Part shown: piece by piece, positions 1 through 6,450 of the stretch
Position numbering within the stretch: the first letter of the stretch is position 1
Layout: the number at the start of each line of letters is the position of its first letter
NCBI GenBank assembly: GCA_002398825.1
Contig: DHBS01000013.1
Span: 1-20,503 of the forward strand
DNA from: Syntrophomonas sp. UBA4922
GTDB taxonomy: Bacteria; Bacillota; Syntrophomonadia; Syntrophomonadales; Syntrophomonadaceae
Length of the DNA: 20,503 nt
Reading direction: 5' to 3'
Position numbers and translations under genes: made by a program
The notes under the pieces: generated by a model
What the model was told of the DNA's origin: nothing
Seen by the model: only the letters and a program-made list of their open reading frames with translations
Databases searched by the model: none

Positions 1-39
1 CAAACAACTGCCCCAGGAATGGTAATTATCGGGATTTAA
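1..39 (+). CDS. Possible 3' end of an upstream gene (partial)
   Basis: Frame 1 is open from the first base and reads QTTAPGMVIIGI before a TAA at 37-39. The other two plus frames give KQLPQEW-stop and a short hydrophilic run. The hydrophobic PGMVIIGI ending looks like a beta strand of a real C-terminus, and a strong hairpin follows about 40 bases later. Twelve codons are too few to name a family, so this is only a hint that a plus-strand gene ends here. Confidence 0.3.
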   Translation, partial: QTTAPGMVIIGI

Positions 40-71
40 ATCTCCCTAAAAGGTATTGAATTTAAAGCCGG

Positions 72-122
72 AAAAAAGCAGGACGGGGGTTTCGATTGGC
101 ACGATCGAAACCCCCCGTCCTG
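72..122 (-). terminator. Strong hairpin terminator of the 51-aa gene, perhaps bidirectional
   Basis: Arms 79-96 and 104-122 form an 18-bp stem with one bulged C and a 7-base loop (97-103). On the minus strand the stem is followed by six T (complement of A72-A77), the layout of a rho-independent terminator. It starts 15 bases after the stop of the small minus-strand gene. On the plus strand the tail is only TCTCTTT, so it may also weakly end a plus transcript coming from the left. Confidence 0.8.
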
Positions 123-136
123 TCTCTTTGACGTCC

Positions 137-292
137 TTATCGAAATATAGCGCCTCCGAACATCCAACCCAGGTAGAAAACCACAGCAATGGAGACAATG
201 TGGAGAATCCACCAGCCGCTGCGAAGAAAGCTGAAGCTTCTCAGTTCTATATCGTTAGCGTCTTTGATGTCCTGTCTGAACTCATCACTCAT
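137..292 (-). CDS. Small single-span membrane protein, 51 aa
   Basis: On the minus strand an ATG at 292-290 opens a 51-codon frame closed by TAA at 139-137. A textbook Shine-Dalgarno AAGGAGG (complement of 301-307) lies 8 bases upstream, and a strong terminator follows 15 bases downstream. The first 25 residues are charged and polar (MSDEFRQDIKDANDIELRS), and residues 27-45 (WWILHIVSIAVVFYLGWMF) form one transmembrane helix, ending GGAIFR. N-in topology is likely but not certain. It is transcribed divergently from the aminotransferase-reductase fusion, with 193 bases between the two starts. A longer plus-strand frame over 56-493 is its antisense shadow: it has no ribosome site and crosses the terminator. 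I do not recognise the family; a small subunit or regulator of a membrane complex is possible. Confidence 0.72.
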   Translation of the reverse strand: MSDEFRQDIKDANDIELRSFSFLRSGWWILHIVSIAVVFYLGWMFGGAIFR

Positions 293-404
293 TTTTATGG
301 CCTCCTTATTCCAGATTCCAGAAGTGGGGACTCTGCCATTATTATTCCAGCATTCATATTTTTTATGTGTTTGGCAAAAAATTTACTTAAAACCCGCTTT
401 AAAT

Positions 405-432
405 TTGACAAAGGGCCATTATTAACTAGAAT
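405..432 (+). promoter_or_regulatory. Sigma-A-like promoter of the aminotransferase-reductase gene
   Basis: TTGACA at 405-410, a 16-base spacer, and TAGAAT at 427-432. The -35 is perfect and the -10 differs at one position. Transcription would start near 439, leaving a leader of roughly 45 bases before the ATG at 486. Confidence 0.6.
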
Positions 433-450
433 GTATATAACAGAAACTAT

Positions 451-466
451 TGCACAATTATGTGCA
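451..466. promoter_or_regulatory. Inverted repeat TGCACA-N4-TGTGCA, possible operator
   Basis: Two perfect 6-base arms (451-456 and 461-466) separated by ATTA lie between the -10 box (427-432) and the ribosome site (473-480). The position just downstream of the transcription start fits a repressor operator. No regulator gene lies next to it, so this rests on symmetry and position only. Confidence 0.35.
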
Positions 467-485
467 CATCCAAAAGGAGGCCTTT

Positions 486-3170
486 ATGAATAACCTGCGC
501 AGAGATCTTCTGAATCCTACCCTCAAAGATGTCCTGGAAAACTTCTGCCTGGATAAAACTTATACCGTCGGCCAGGGCAGTTATTTGATAGATGATAAAG
601 GTATCCGCTATCTGGATTTCATAGCTCAATATGGTTCGGTTCCGTTTGGCTACAACCCCGACTTTATATGGGAACGCCTGGAAATGGTGCGCCAGGCCGG
701 CATTCCCAGCCTGTGTCAGCCCTCTCTGCCTGCGGAAGCCTTAAAACTGGCCAATATGCTTGCAGAACTTACCCCCGGTGACCTGTGCTACTCCACTTTC
801 TGCCAGAGCGGCACTGAAGCAGTGGAGGCGGCCATAAAACTGGCCAGGTCCACTACCGGCCGGGCATTGATCGTGTCAACCACCAATAGTTTTCACGGCA
901 AGACCCTGGGGGCTTTGTCGGCAACCGGCAAGAGCTCCTACCAGGAGCCGTTCCGGGCGCCGGCCCCCGGATTCGTAAGAGTGCCCTACAATGATATAGA
1001 GGCTTTGCAGGATGTGTTTAAAGCCCATGATGGAGAGATTGCTGCTTTTATTGTGGAGCCTGTACAGGGCGAAGGAGGCATCATAGTTGCCCAGCCAGGC
1101 TATCTCCGCGACGCCCAGGCTTTATGCCGGGAGCACGGGGCGGTCTTTATTGTCGATGAGATACAGACCGGCTTGGGGCGTACCGGGCGTTTGTTTGCCT
1201 GTGAGCATGACGGCATTGAGCCTGATGTGCTTTTATTGGCCAAGGCTCTGGGGGGCGGCCTTCTGCCCATGGGCGTCTGCATAAGCTCACCCCGGGTATG
1301 GAACGATGATTTCGGCATGCTGCACAGTTCTACCTTTGCCAATAACAACGTAACCTGTGCGGTGGGGCAGGCGGTTTTAGAACGGCTGCTGGAGGATGAT
1401 CAGGCCCTGATCAAGGATGTGAAACGCAAAGGCAGCTATATGCTTGAACAACTTGAGCTCATCGCTGACCGCTGCCCCGGTGTGGTAAAAGAGGTGCGCG
1501 GGCAGGGCTTGATGATGGGGTTGGAGTTCAATGAACTGGGAGACTGCGGTTCTTATGATATGTCTTATCTGGTAGACCAGGGCGGATTCTCCGCGCTTTT
1601 AACCGGGTTCTTATTAAACTGCTATCATATCCGCCTGGCCCCTTACCTGAATAATTCCATGACCCTGCGTCTGGAGCCCGCCCTGACCATTGAAGACGAA
1701 GCTATGGACAGAGTGCTCCAGGCGGTAGACGATATCTGCAGAATCATGGCCAACAAGGATTATGGCAGGCTGTACCGCTATTTGATAGGGGATACGGCCA
1801 TTCCCGGCAAAATTGTGGATTATCGCAGCAAGCATCGCCAAACCCGATATTCCAAGCTAAACAACGACGAAGCCCCGAGCAGGAAATTCGCCTTCATTAT
1901 CCATTATCCCGGGCCTGAAGATGTGGTATTGAACAATCCTTCATTCGATGCTTATTCCCGCGAGGAATTGTTCCGTTTTATGGAATGGGAAAGCCGCGCC
2001 GCTGAACCCGGGGTGGTGTGCCATCTGCCCAGCATCCGCTCCCTGGACGGAACCGTTGCCGAGGGGTGGCTGATCGGGGTGCCTTATGGCGGCCGGGAAA
2101 TCATGGGCTCCTGCCGGGAAGAGGCTGTGGAAGCCATCCGTAAAGCGGTGGACATTGGACGTGATCTGGGGGCCGGCATCATAGGCCTGGGGGCGCTGAC
2201 TTCGGTGGTGACCCGGGGCGGGCGCTCCGCCCTGGGGAGGGGGGTTGCCATTACCAGCGGCAACAGCTTTACCACCTTGATGGCCATGGAGGCCCTGGCC
2301 GCAGGAGCCGGCAAAATGAAAATAAACCTGGAGCAAGCCCGCGGTGCTGTAGTCGGGGCCACTGGATCAATTGGCCGGGCTTGCGCGGTGATGCTGTCCG
2401 AACAGATTGCCAATATCACCTTGCTGGGAAATCCCGCCCATGTAAAGAGCAGCCAGAACCGCTTGAATTCATTGGCCGCTGATTTGCTGAGCTGGGCCTG
2501 GCAGCGTTGCCAGCAAGGAAATTTGAGCGGATTGGCAGCCTGGCTGGATAGTGCTCTTAAAACCGGTGCCAGGATATCTTCGGCCTTAACCCGGGATTTG
2601 AAAAATCATCTGACTCTCGGTCAACCGGTATCCTATAAAATGCTGCAGGAGTGGTGTGACGGCCTGGGCCAGCGCTGCCCCCTGCATTTATCTCTGGATG
2701 TGGAGGCCACCCTGCCGGATTGCCAACTGGTTGTGGCGGCCAGCAATTCGCCTGAGTATTTGATCTTCCCCCATCACCTGCGTTCCGGTGCAGTGGTATG
2801 CGATGTGGCCCGGCCAGCCGATGTGGCTCCCGAGACCATAGCTTCCCGGCGCGATGTATTGGTTTTAGAGGGAGGACTGGTACAGTTGCCCGACCAGGTT
2901 GCATTTGGGGCTAACCTGGGTTACCGGGACGGGGTCACCCTGGCTTGCCTGTCCGAAACCATGCTCTTAGCCCTGGAAGGGGATTATCAGGATTACAGCA
3001 TCGGCAATAATCTGAGCTTATCCACAGTCACCTATTTGCGCGGCCTGGCTGCCAAACACGGCTTTGGCCTGGCCGGGTTAAAAATGGGCAATGACGAATT
3101 GGATGAGGACGATATCGCTGCCATATATCAGAACTCTCTGGTTACTCTCAAAAAGGCGGGCAGTCTGTAG
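486..3170 (+). CDS. Fusion of class III aminotransferase and AAR-type acyl-thioester reductase, 894 aa
   Basis: The start is ATG 486, behind AAAAGGAGG with 5 bases spacing; the in-frame ATG at 450 has no ribosome site. Residues 1-430 form a complete PLP-dependent class III aminotransferase (ornithine/GABA type): SGTEAVEAAIKLAR, the FIVDEIQTG motif with D224, and the Schiff-base lysine K253 in LLLAKALGGG. After a linker near 430-460, residues 465-894 follow cyanobacterial acyl-ACP reductase (AAR) step by step: GLGALTSVVTRGG, TSGNSFTT, the NADPH-binding G624-ATGSIG, VASN-like VVAASNS, VLEGGLVQLP, and LACLSETMLL, in which C821 aligns with the AAR catalytic cysteine. From family knowledge, AAR reduces acyl thioesters to aldehydes with NADPH. 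The fusion could therefore pass an aldehyde to the aminotransferase to make a primary amine, or run the other way. The substrate is unknown. No frameshift or missing catalytic residue was seen. Confidence 0.9.
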   Translation: MNNLRRDLLNPTLKDVLENFCLDKTYTVGQGSYLIDDKGIRYLDFIAQYGSVPFGYNPDFIWERLEMVRQAGIPSLCQPSLPAEALKLANMLAELTPGDLCYSTFCQSGTEAVEAAIKLARSTTGRALIVSTTNSFHGKTLGALSATGKSSYQEPFRAPAPGFVRVPYNDIEALQDVFKAHDGEIAAFIVEPVQGEGGIIVAQPGYLRDAQALCREHGAVFIVDEIQTGLGRTGRLFACEHDGIEPDVLLLAKALGGGLLPMGVCISSPRVWNDDFGMLHSSTFANNNVTCAVGQAVLERLLEDDQALIKDVKRKGSYMLEQLELIADRCPGVVKEVRGQGLMMGLEFNELGDCGSYDMSYLVDQGGFSALLTGFLLNCYHIRLAPYLNNSMTLRLEPALTIEDEAMDRVLQAVDDICRIMANKDYGRLYRYLIGDTAIPGKIVDYRSKHRQTRYSKLNNDEAPSRKFAFIIHYPGPEDVVLNNPSFDAYSREELFRFMEWESRAAEPGVVCHLPSIRSLDGTVAEGWLIGVPYGGREIMGSCREEAVEAIRKAVDIGRDLGAGIIGLGALTSVVTRGGRSALGRGVAITSGNSFTTLMAMEALAAGAGKMKINLEQARGAVVGATGSIGRACAVMLSEQIANITLLGNPAHVKSSQNRLNSLAADLLSWAWQRCQQGNLSGLAAWLDSALKTGARISSALTRDLKNHLTLGQPVSYKMLQEWCDGLGQRCPLHLSLDVEATLPDCQLVVAASNSPEYLIFPHHLRSGAVVCDVARPADVAPETIASRRDVLVLEGGLVQLPDQVAFGANLGYRDGVTLACLSETMLLALEGDYQDYSIGNNLSLSTVTYLRGLAAKHGFGLAGLKMGNDELDEDDIAAIYQNSLVTLKKAGSL

Positions 3171-3194
3171 AGCCTTGCTATGCATCACAGCATT

Positions 3195-3223
3195 TTGCGA
3201 TACTGGCCGGAAAAGGTTATGAT
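3195..3223 (+). promoter_or_regulatory. Candidate sigma-A promoter of the DUF1285-like gene
   Basis: TTGCGA at 3195-3200, a 17-base spacer and TATGAT at 3218-3223. A start near 3230 would give a leader of about 45 bases. The gene may also be reached by read-through from the fusion gene, because no terminator is visible between them. Confidence 0.45.
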
Positions 3224-3274
3224 TAGGAGTGAAACCAGCCTTTAAAGCGGATGGTAAAACAAGGGGGTAGGGGC

Positions 3275-3691
3275 ATGGATCTAACAGAAATAACCATTAG
3301 AAAGAACGGCAAATGGTATTTCGGCGAAGCCGAAATGTTTCGCCGCAATATTTTAAATATTTTAGCGCAGCACATTGAAAAAGCTGAGGACGGCAGCTAC
3401 GGCATCCGCCTGGGCAGCGACTTCAACCCTCTGACAGTCGAAGATGTTCCCTTTTTGGCCAGCGGGTACTCCAAGGAGGACGGCAGAATAAAACTGACCT
3501 TTCATGACTTGCAGGAAATGTACCTGGAAGGAGAGGTTCGTTTGATTCTTAAAGGGGATGTCCCCTATATATCCTTTCGCTGGGAAGCAGATACCCGCCT
3601 GAGCCGCGGGGTGTACTGGAAGCTGAGCCAGTACTTCCGCTTCCAGGGTGATGACGTCTATATCGCCACACCCGCCTTGCAGGAACAGTAA
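3275..3691 (+). CDS. DUF1285-like protein, 138 aa
   Basis: The start chosen is ATG 3275, preceded by AAGGGGG at 3261-3267; the upstream in-frame ATG at 3251 has no ribosome site. The sequence resembles the DUF1285 (COG3816) pattern: an N-terminal strand ITIRKNGKWYFGEAEM, then IRLGSDFNPLTVEDVPFLAS, which matches the family's 'pv-kv-i-VdDaPFla' region. The rest is a soluble alpha/beta protein with no signal peptide or membrane helix, so it is probably cytoplasmic. The family has no established biochemical function. It lies 104 bases downstream of the aminotransferase-reductase gene on the same strand and may be co-expressed with it. The family call rests on remembered motif similarity. Confidence 0.7.
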   Translation: MDLTEITIRKNGKWYFGEAEMFRRNILNILAQHIEKAEDGSYGIRLGSDFNPLTVEDVPFLASGYSKEDGRIKLTFHDLQEMYLEGEVRLILKGDVPYISFRWEADTRLSRGVYWKLSQYFRFQGDDVYIATPALQEQ

Positions 3692-4020
3692 CTTTTAGAC
3701 TGTAATAAAACCCCGTGGGGCTGCAAACACTGTACACCGTTACACCGGGACGGCAGACTATGTGAGAACTTTCGGTAAGATTTCGAAAAAATGTTTGGGA
3801 TGCAATTTACTTTACACAAAAGATTACGGCCTACCCAATGATAGCAGATATGGGAGGCTACCCCTCATTTTTACCACAAAGTGCTGTTATTTGGCCGTTT
3901 GAAGGAATTTTTGCTATTGATTTATTGAGTTGCGAGAGGCAGACTTTTAGACACAATCTGCCTCTTCCTTGCCTGCCCTACCGACCTTTTTAGCGACCTC
4001 CAGCCCTCTTCTAAAGACTT
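3692..4020. other. Intergenic stretch, 329 bases, no gene found
   Basis: Stops interrupt all frames and no ribosome site precedes a usable start. A small CCCC-GT-GGGG palindrome lies at 3711-3720 with an A-run on its left, so it could act weakly as a minus-strand terminator. At 3936-3966 an 8-bp hairpin (GAGGCAGA/TCTGCCTC) has a 13-base loop and a poor T tail on the plus strand. The base composition falls toward AT compared with the genes on the left. Confidence 0.5.
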
Positions 4021-4428
4021 TCACTCCTTGGCATTTTTTGTCTCTAAGTATCTAGCATAGTTTAAAAGTTCTGTTTTGCCATCGTCCGACAACGACAAAA
4101 ACAAGTCTGTTAAAATATTGGTTTCTTGGACATAGCGGTTGTCGGTGAATCCAATCAGATAGCTAAAACCTACGTTCAAGGCCCTGGCAATGGCCGCCGC
4201 ATGGATCAGCTTGGGCGGATGACAAGCTGCCTCGTATTTGGATATAGTTGCCTTTGATACCCCAGCCATCTTGCCTACATCCTCCTGAGATAACCCCCTT
4301 TCTTCCCTTATTTCCTTTAACCGTTGGGCAAATACTTCTCTTAGCTGTTTTGCATCTGTCTGATTTGCTCCTGTCTGTTTTAGGTCTTTATTAATCTTTA
4401 CCACCCTCTTACACATTCTAATAAACAT
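4021..4428 (-). CDS. XRE-family transcriptional repressor, CI-like, 135 aa
   Basis: Residues 33-93 form a Cro/C1-type helix-turn-helix domain (RLKEIREERGLSQEDVGKMA, then GVSKATISKYE; HTH core about 46-66). The C-terminal 40 residues are a short helical tail (LTDLFLSLSDDGKTELLNYA) seen in many Firmicute XRE repressors, probably for dimerisation. The N-terminus is uncertain: two in-frame ATGs lie at codons 1 and 5, and neither has a good ribosome site, so the real start may be further in. It is transcribed away from a smaller XRE gene at 4560, and the 131-base gap holds a perfect 14-bp palindrome. The layout resembles a phage-type repressor/Cro switch, but no integrase or phage structural gene is in view. 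Confidence 0.82.
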   Translation of the reverse strand: MFIRMCKRVVKINKDLKQTGANQTDAKQLREVFAQRLKEIREERGLSQEDVGKMAGVSKATISKYEAACHPPKLIHAAAIARALNVGFSYLIGFTDNRYVQETNILTDLFLSLSDDGKTELLNYARYLETKNAKE

Positions 4429-4465
4429 ATAACACGAATTAACTTAATGCGCAAGAAATAATGAT

Positions 4466-4479
4466 TTTTGTTAACAAAA
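4466..4479. promoter_or_regulatory. Perfect palindrome TTTTGTTAACAAAA, probable XRE operator
   Basis: This 14-bp perfect palindrome lies in the gap between the two divergent XRE genes, just upstream of the -35 box of the rightward promoter. Its GTTAAC core recurs at 4535-4540, 4798-4803 (in the 11-mer GTTAACAAAAG shared with this site) and 4995-5000. XRE repressors usually bind palindromes of this size beside their own promoters. The regulator that binds it is inferred from position. Confidence 0.5.
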
Positions 4480-4483
4480 GTTA

Positions 4484-4512
4484 TTGACAAAAATTTACCG
4501 ATCTGGTAGTTT
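4484..4512 (+). promoter_or_regulatory. Candidate promoter of the small XRE gene
   Basis: TTGACA at 4484-4489, a 17-base spacer and TAGTTT at 4507-4512. The -35 is perfect and the -10 is weak. The palindrome at 4466-4479 ends 4 bases before the -35, a position suited to repression or activation by an XRE protein. Confidence 0.42.
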
Positions 4513-4559
4513 GGTATTACCGGAGTTGCAAAAAGTTAACCGATAGAGGGGAGACGTTA

Positions 4560-4766
4560 ATGACTTTTCCCATTGAGAGAAACATTCGGGCCGAACGGGT
4601 TCGGTGCGGATTGACTCAAAGAGAAATAGCTCGAAAGCTCGGACTTTCGGCAACTGGATACAACCAGAAGGAAAATGGAAAAAGGCCATTCACCCTTGAA
4701 GAATTCGTTAAAATATGCAAAATACTGCAAGCAAACCCAGATTCATTAATCAAAAAGTCCGATTAA
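4560..4766 (+). CDS. Small XRE-family DNA-binding protein, Cro-like, 68 aa
   Basis: ATG 4560 follows a purine-rich GAGGGGAG site at 4546-4553. Almost the whole protein is one Cro/C1-type domain: RNIRAERVRCGLTQREIARK, then LGLSATGYNQKENGKRPFTLEEFVKICKIL, with the helix-turn-helix at about residues 19-38. The usual acidic/aromatic position after the recognition helix is kept (YNQKENGKR). At 68 residues it is a bare DNA-binding domain, like Cro or a control protein. A GTTAAC site lies just upstream of its ribosome site, which suggests self-control or control by the divergent XRE protein. The stop codon is embedded in the following terminator. Confidence 0.85.
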   Translation: MTFPIERNIRAERVRCGLTQREIARKLGLSATGYNQKENGKRPFTLEEFVKICKILQANPDSLIKKSD

Positions 4767-4778
4767 TGGGCTTTTTTT
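4752..4778 (+). terminator. Rho-independent terminator of the small XRE gene
   Basis: AAAAAGTCC (4752-4760) pairs with GGGCTTTTT (4768-4776) around a 7-base loop, and the T-run continues to 4778. The hairpin overlaps the last codons and the stop of the XRE gene. Confidence 0.75.
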
Positions 4779-4887
4779 CGCCCCTTGGTTTCGAAATGTT
4801 AACAAAAGGAGGACGGAGCGTCAGAAAAAAGCCAGGGATTTAATAATGGCTGCTATGTTTTAAGTAATGATGAAAGGAGGAAAACCG

Positions 4888-4986
4888 GTGAAAGGGCTGT
4901 TAGTTGCATTTGCCATTACGGTTTCACTGATATCCGGAATGTTTAGTTCATTGTATATTTTCACCAGGATTTACCTGGATACGTAG
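4888..4986 (+). CDS. Tiny membrane peptide, 32 aa
   Basis: GTG 4888 is preceded by AAAGGAGG (4873-4880) with 7 bases spacing, one of the best ribosome sites in this region. The product is a 32-residue peptide of which residues 3-24 (LLVAFAITVSLISGMFSSLY) are a single transmembrane helix, ending FTRIYLDT. The start codon sits in a GTGAAAGGG context and the frame closes with TAG. It lies between the XRE terminator and the next small membrane protein gene. I do not recognise it. Type I toxin peptides and small regulatory membrane peptides have this size and shape, but no antisense RNA promoter was identified, so no function is assigned. Confidence 0.6.
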   Translation: MKGLLVAFAITVSLISGMFSSLYIFTRIYLDT

Positions 4987-5054
4987 CAGTAATTGTTAAC
5001 TGGGTCACGGGAAAGATGGGGGGGTAGAAAATGTAAATAGGAGGAGGATAAAAA

Positions 5055-5357
5055 GTGACTAGATTACAAGAAATGTTTTTATTTGGTACTTTCATTTTTT
5101 ACTTATTCAAAGGCGCATTGTATGTATCTTTATACGCAGCATTGATCATTGTGGAAAAACATGCCCGGCAACGACATAAACAAATACAACTGTTTTTATG
5201 TAAAAAGAGGGCTAGTGAGCGGGAAAGATGGCAGGTGGCATATAGCCTATATGAAAAGCAAAGCGATATTCCAACATCAAAGCCTTTAGAATTATCCCAA
5301 TTAATAAATAACCCCAATTCATTTACAGCATATTCCAATGTCAAACATTGCCTATAG
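5055..5357 (+). CDS. Small membrane-anchored protein of unknown function, 100 aa
   Basis: GTG 5055 follows GGAGGAGG (5040-5047) at 7 bases. Residues 8-33 (FLFGTFIFYLFKGALYVSLY and on) form one membrane helix. After it come a basic cytoplasmic-looking segment (EKHARQRHKQ, CKKRASERER) and a polar tail. The gene is AT-rich and its codon use is unlike the flanking conserved genes, consistent with transfer. It sits 68 bases after the 32-aa membrane peptide and probably shares its transcript. No family was recognised, and the plus-strand reading is preferred to the overlapping 81-aa minus frame because only this strand has a ribosome site. Confidence 0.6.
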   Translation: MTRLQEMFLFGTFIFYLFKGALYVSLYAALIIVEKHARQRHKQIQLFLCKKRASERERWQVAYSLYEKQSDIPTSKPLELSQLINNPNSFTAYSNVKHCL

Positions 5358-5682
5358 GGCTAAAGTTTCAGCGACTTCACTCTCCTGAACCATCATAAAT
5401 TTTGCGCCAGATATGATTAAGACTCTTAAGTTTCAGGTATTATCCGAAATGTTATACATGGAAGGTTCTTCTGTCCGTTATCGCGCTTTACGGTATAACT
5501 AATAGAATTAATGGTGCCGGAGGCGGGGGTGGGGGTGTGGCGAGACAGCAGAGGAAACCTGCGACCGAATACCAGGTTATCGCAGCGCGTCATTGCAATC
5601 CTACTGGGAGTTGACAAAAGCGTGGTGAAAAAGGTGAAACAGATTAGCCGGCCAATGGCAAAAAACCGCCTGACTCCTGCAT
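5358..5682. other. Intergenic stretch, 325 bases, no confident gene
   Basis: An open plus frame running from 5511 into the end of the SRPBCC gene encodes a short helix-turn-helix-like stretch (VIAILLGVDKSVVKKVKQ) but has no ribosome site, and neighbouring frames show pieces that look equally protein-like. It may be the worn remnant of a regulator or transposase, or chance. Nothing else was found apart from the minus-strand terminator at its right end. Confidence 0.4.
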
Positions 5683-5687
5683 TCAGG
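5660..5687 (-). terminator. Probable terminator of the SRPBCC gene
   Basis: On the minus strand CCTGA (complement of 5683-5687) pairs with TCAGG (complement of 5669-5673) around a 9-base loop, followed by CGG and six T (A5660-A5665). The stem is short (5 bp) and overlaps the stop codon. Confidence 0.45.
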
Positions 5688-6330
5688 GCCTTGCGCCTGC
5701 TTCAAATTCCTTTTCCGCCCGGATTTTTATGCCCTGCAGGTTTTGCCATTGCTGTATACCCGCGCCGCCCGGTTCGATGATCAGATAGTTGAGCAGTCTG
5801 AGTCTCCAGCCTTCATTCTGATTGCTGCTCCAGCGCACCAGCAGGCGGGTGGTTTCTTCATCGACAGCCTGGAGTTGATAAGTCCAAGCCACCAGGTAGT
5901 CCTCATTTTGCTTACCGGTCAGCATCAAGGTCTGGGGCGGCTGTACCTTTTCGGCTTCCATCCCCAATTGCGGGGTGAGATGGATCTTATCCCCTTCCCG
6001 CAGATCCTGCAGTTCCGGAATGATACGGTTGGCTGACTGGTTGCCTTCATAAAAGTAACCCGGCCCGGCCATACGATTGATAAAATCCCAATTATACCAG
6101 CCCGCCCGCTTATAGCCCATCTGCACCACATAAGCCCACACCGTTTCCCGGGGAGCATTTATGGTGACCGCCTGGGTGTATTTCCAGTTGGGATCGGCCA
6201 CCAGTCCATCACCCGGTATGGCAGCGCCGATTTCCTCATCGGTGGCGCCCATGCGCAGCATCCACGGCCTTACCACAACGATATAGAGCACTATTAGTAC
6301 CAGAATAAAGATTAATGTCTTTTTTATCAT
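5683..6330 (-). CDS. Membrane-anchored SRPBCC (START-like) domain protein, 215 aa
   Basis: The start chosen is the ATG at 6330-6328, 6 bases after GGAGG; a longer frame starting at 6387 has no ribosome site. Residues 4-25 (KTLIFILVLIVLYIVVVRPW) are an N-terminal membrane anchor. Residues 55-150 show the SRPBCC/polyketide-cyclase pattern: VTINAPRETVWAYVVQMGY, then AGWYNWDFINR, and an 'EGDKIHLTP' strand. Such domains form a helix-grip cavity that binds lipids or other hydrophobic ligands. The domain is probably outside the membrane if the anchor is N-in. It lies 120 bases downstream of the radical SAM gene on the same strand and may share its transcript. The ligand is unknown. Confidence 0.8.
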   Translation of the reverse strand: MIKKTLIFILVLIVLYIVVVRPWMLRMGATDEEIGAAIPGDGLVADPNWKYTQAVTINAPRETVWAYVVQMGYKRAGWYNWDFINRMAGPGYFYEGNQSANRIIPELQDLREGDKIHLTPQLGMEAEKVQPPQTLMLTGKQNEDYLVAWTYQLQAVDEETTRLLVRWSSNQNEGWRLRLLNYLIIEPGGAGIQQWQNLQGIKIRAEKEFEAGARP

Positions 6331-6450
6331 GGTTTTCCTCCATGCCGGCAAAGGCCTGGAACGACGGTAAGAGCAGCCATTAACCATGGTTTAACGGCAT
6401 TTTCCGCGATATACACTTGGCCGGGGGACACAGACGCTTCCCGATTCAGG

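Noticed and set aside
56..493. 145-codon plus-strand open frame as a gene
   Set aside because: It has no ribosome site, runs through a strong terminator hairpin and overlaps a better-supported minus-strand gene and the promoter of the fusion gene.
4797..4844. 15-codon ORF containing the GGAGG at 4808-4812
   Set aside because: No ribosome site upstream; no good start codon lies at the right distance after the GGAGG itself.
5511..5780. 89-codon plus frame with a helix-turn-helix-like stretch
   Set aside because: No ribosome site, it overlaps the 3' end of the SRPBCC gene, and only about 20 residues look regulator-like. It may be a remnant but cannot be supported as a gene.
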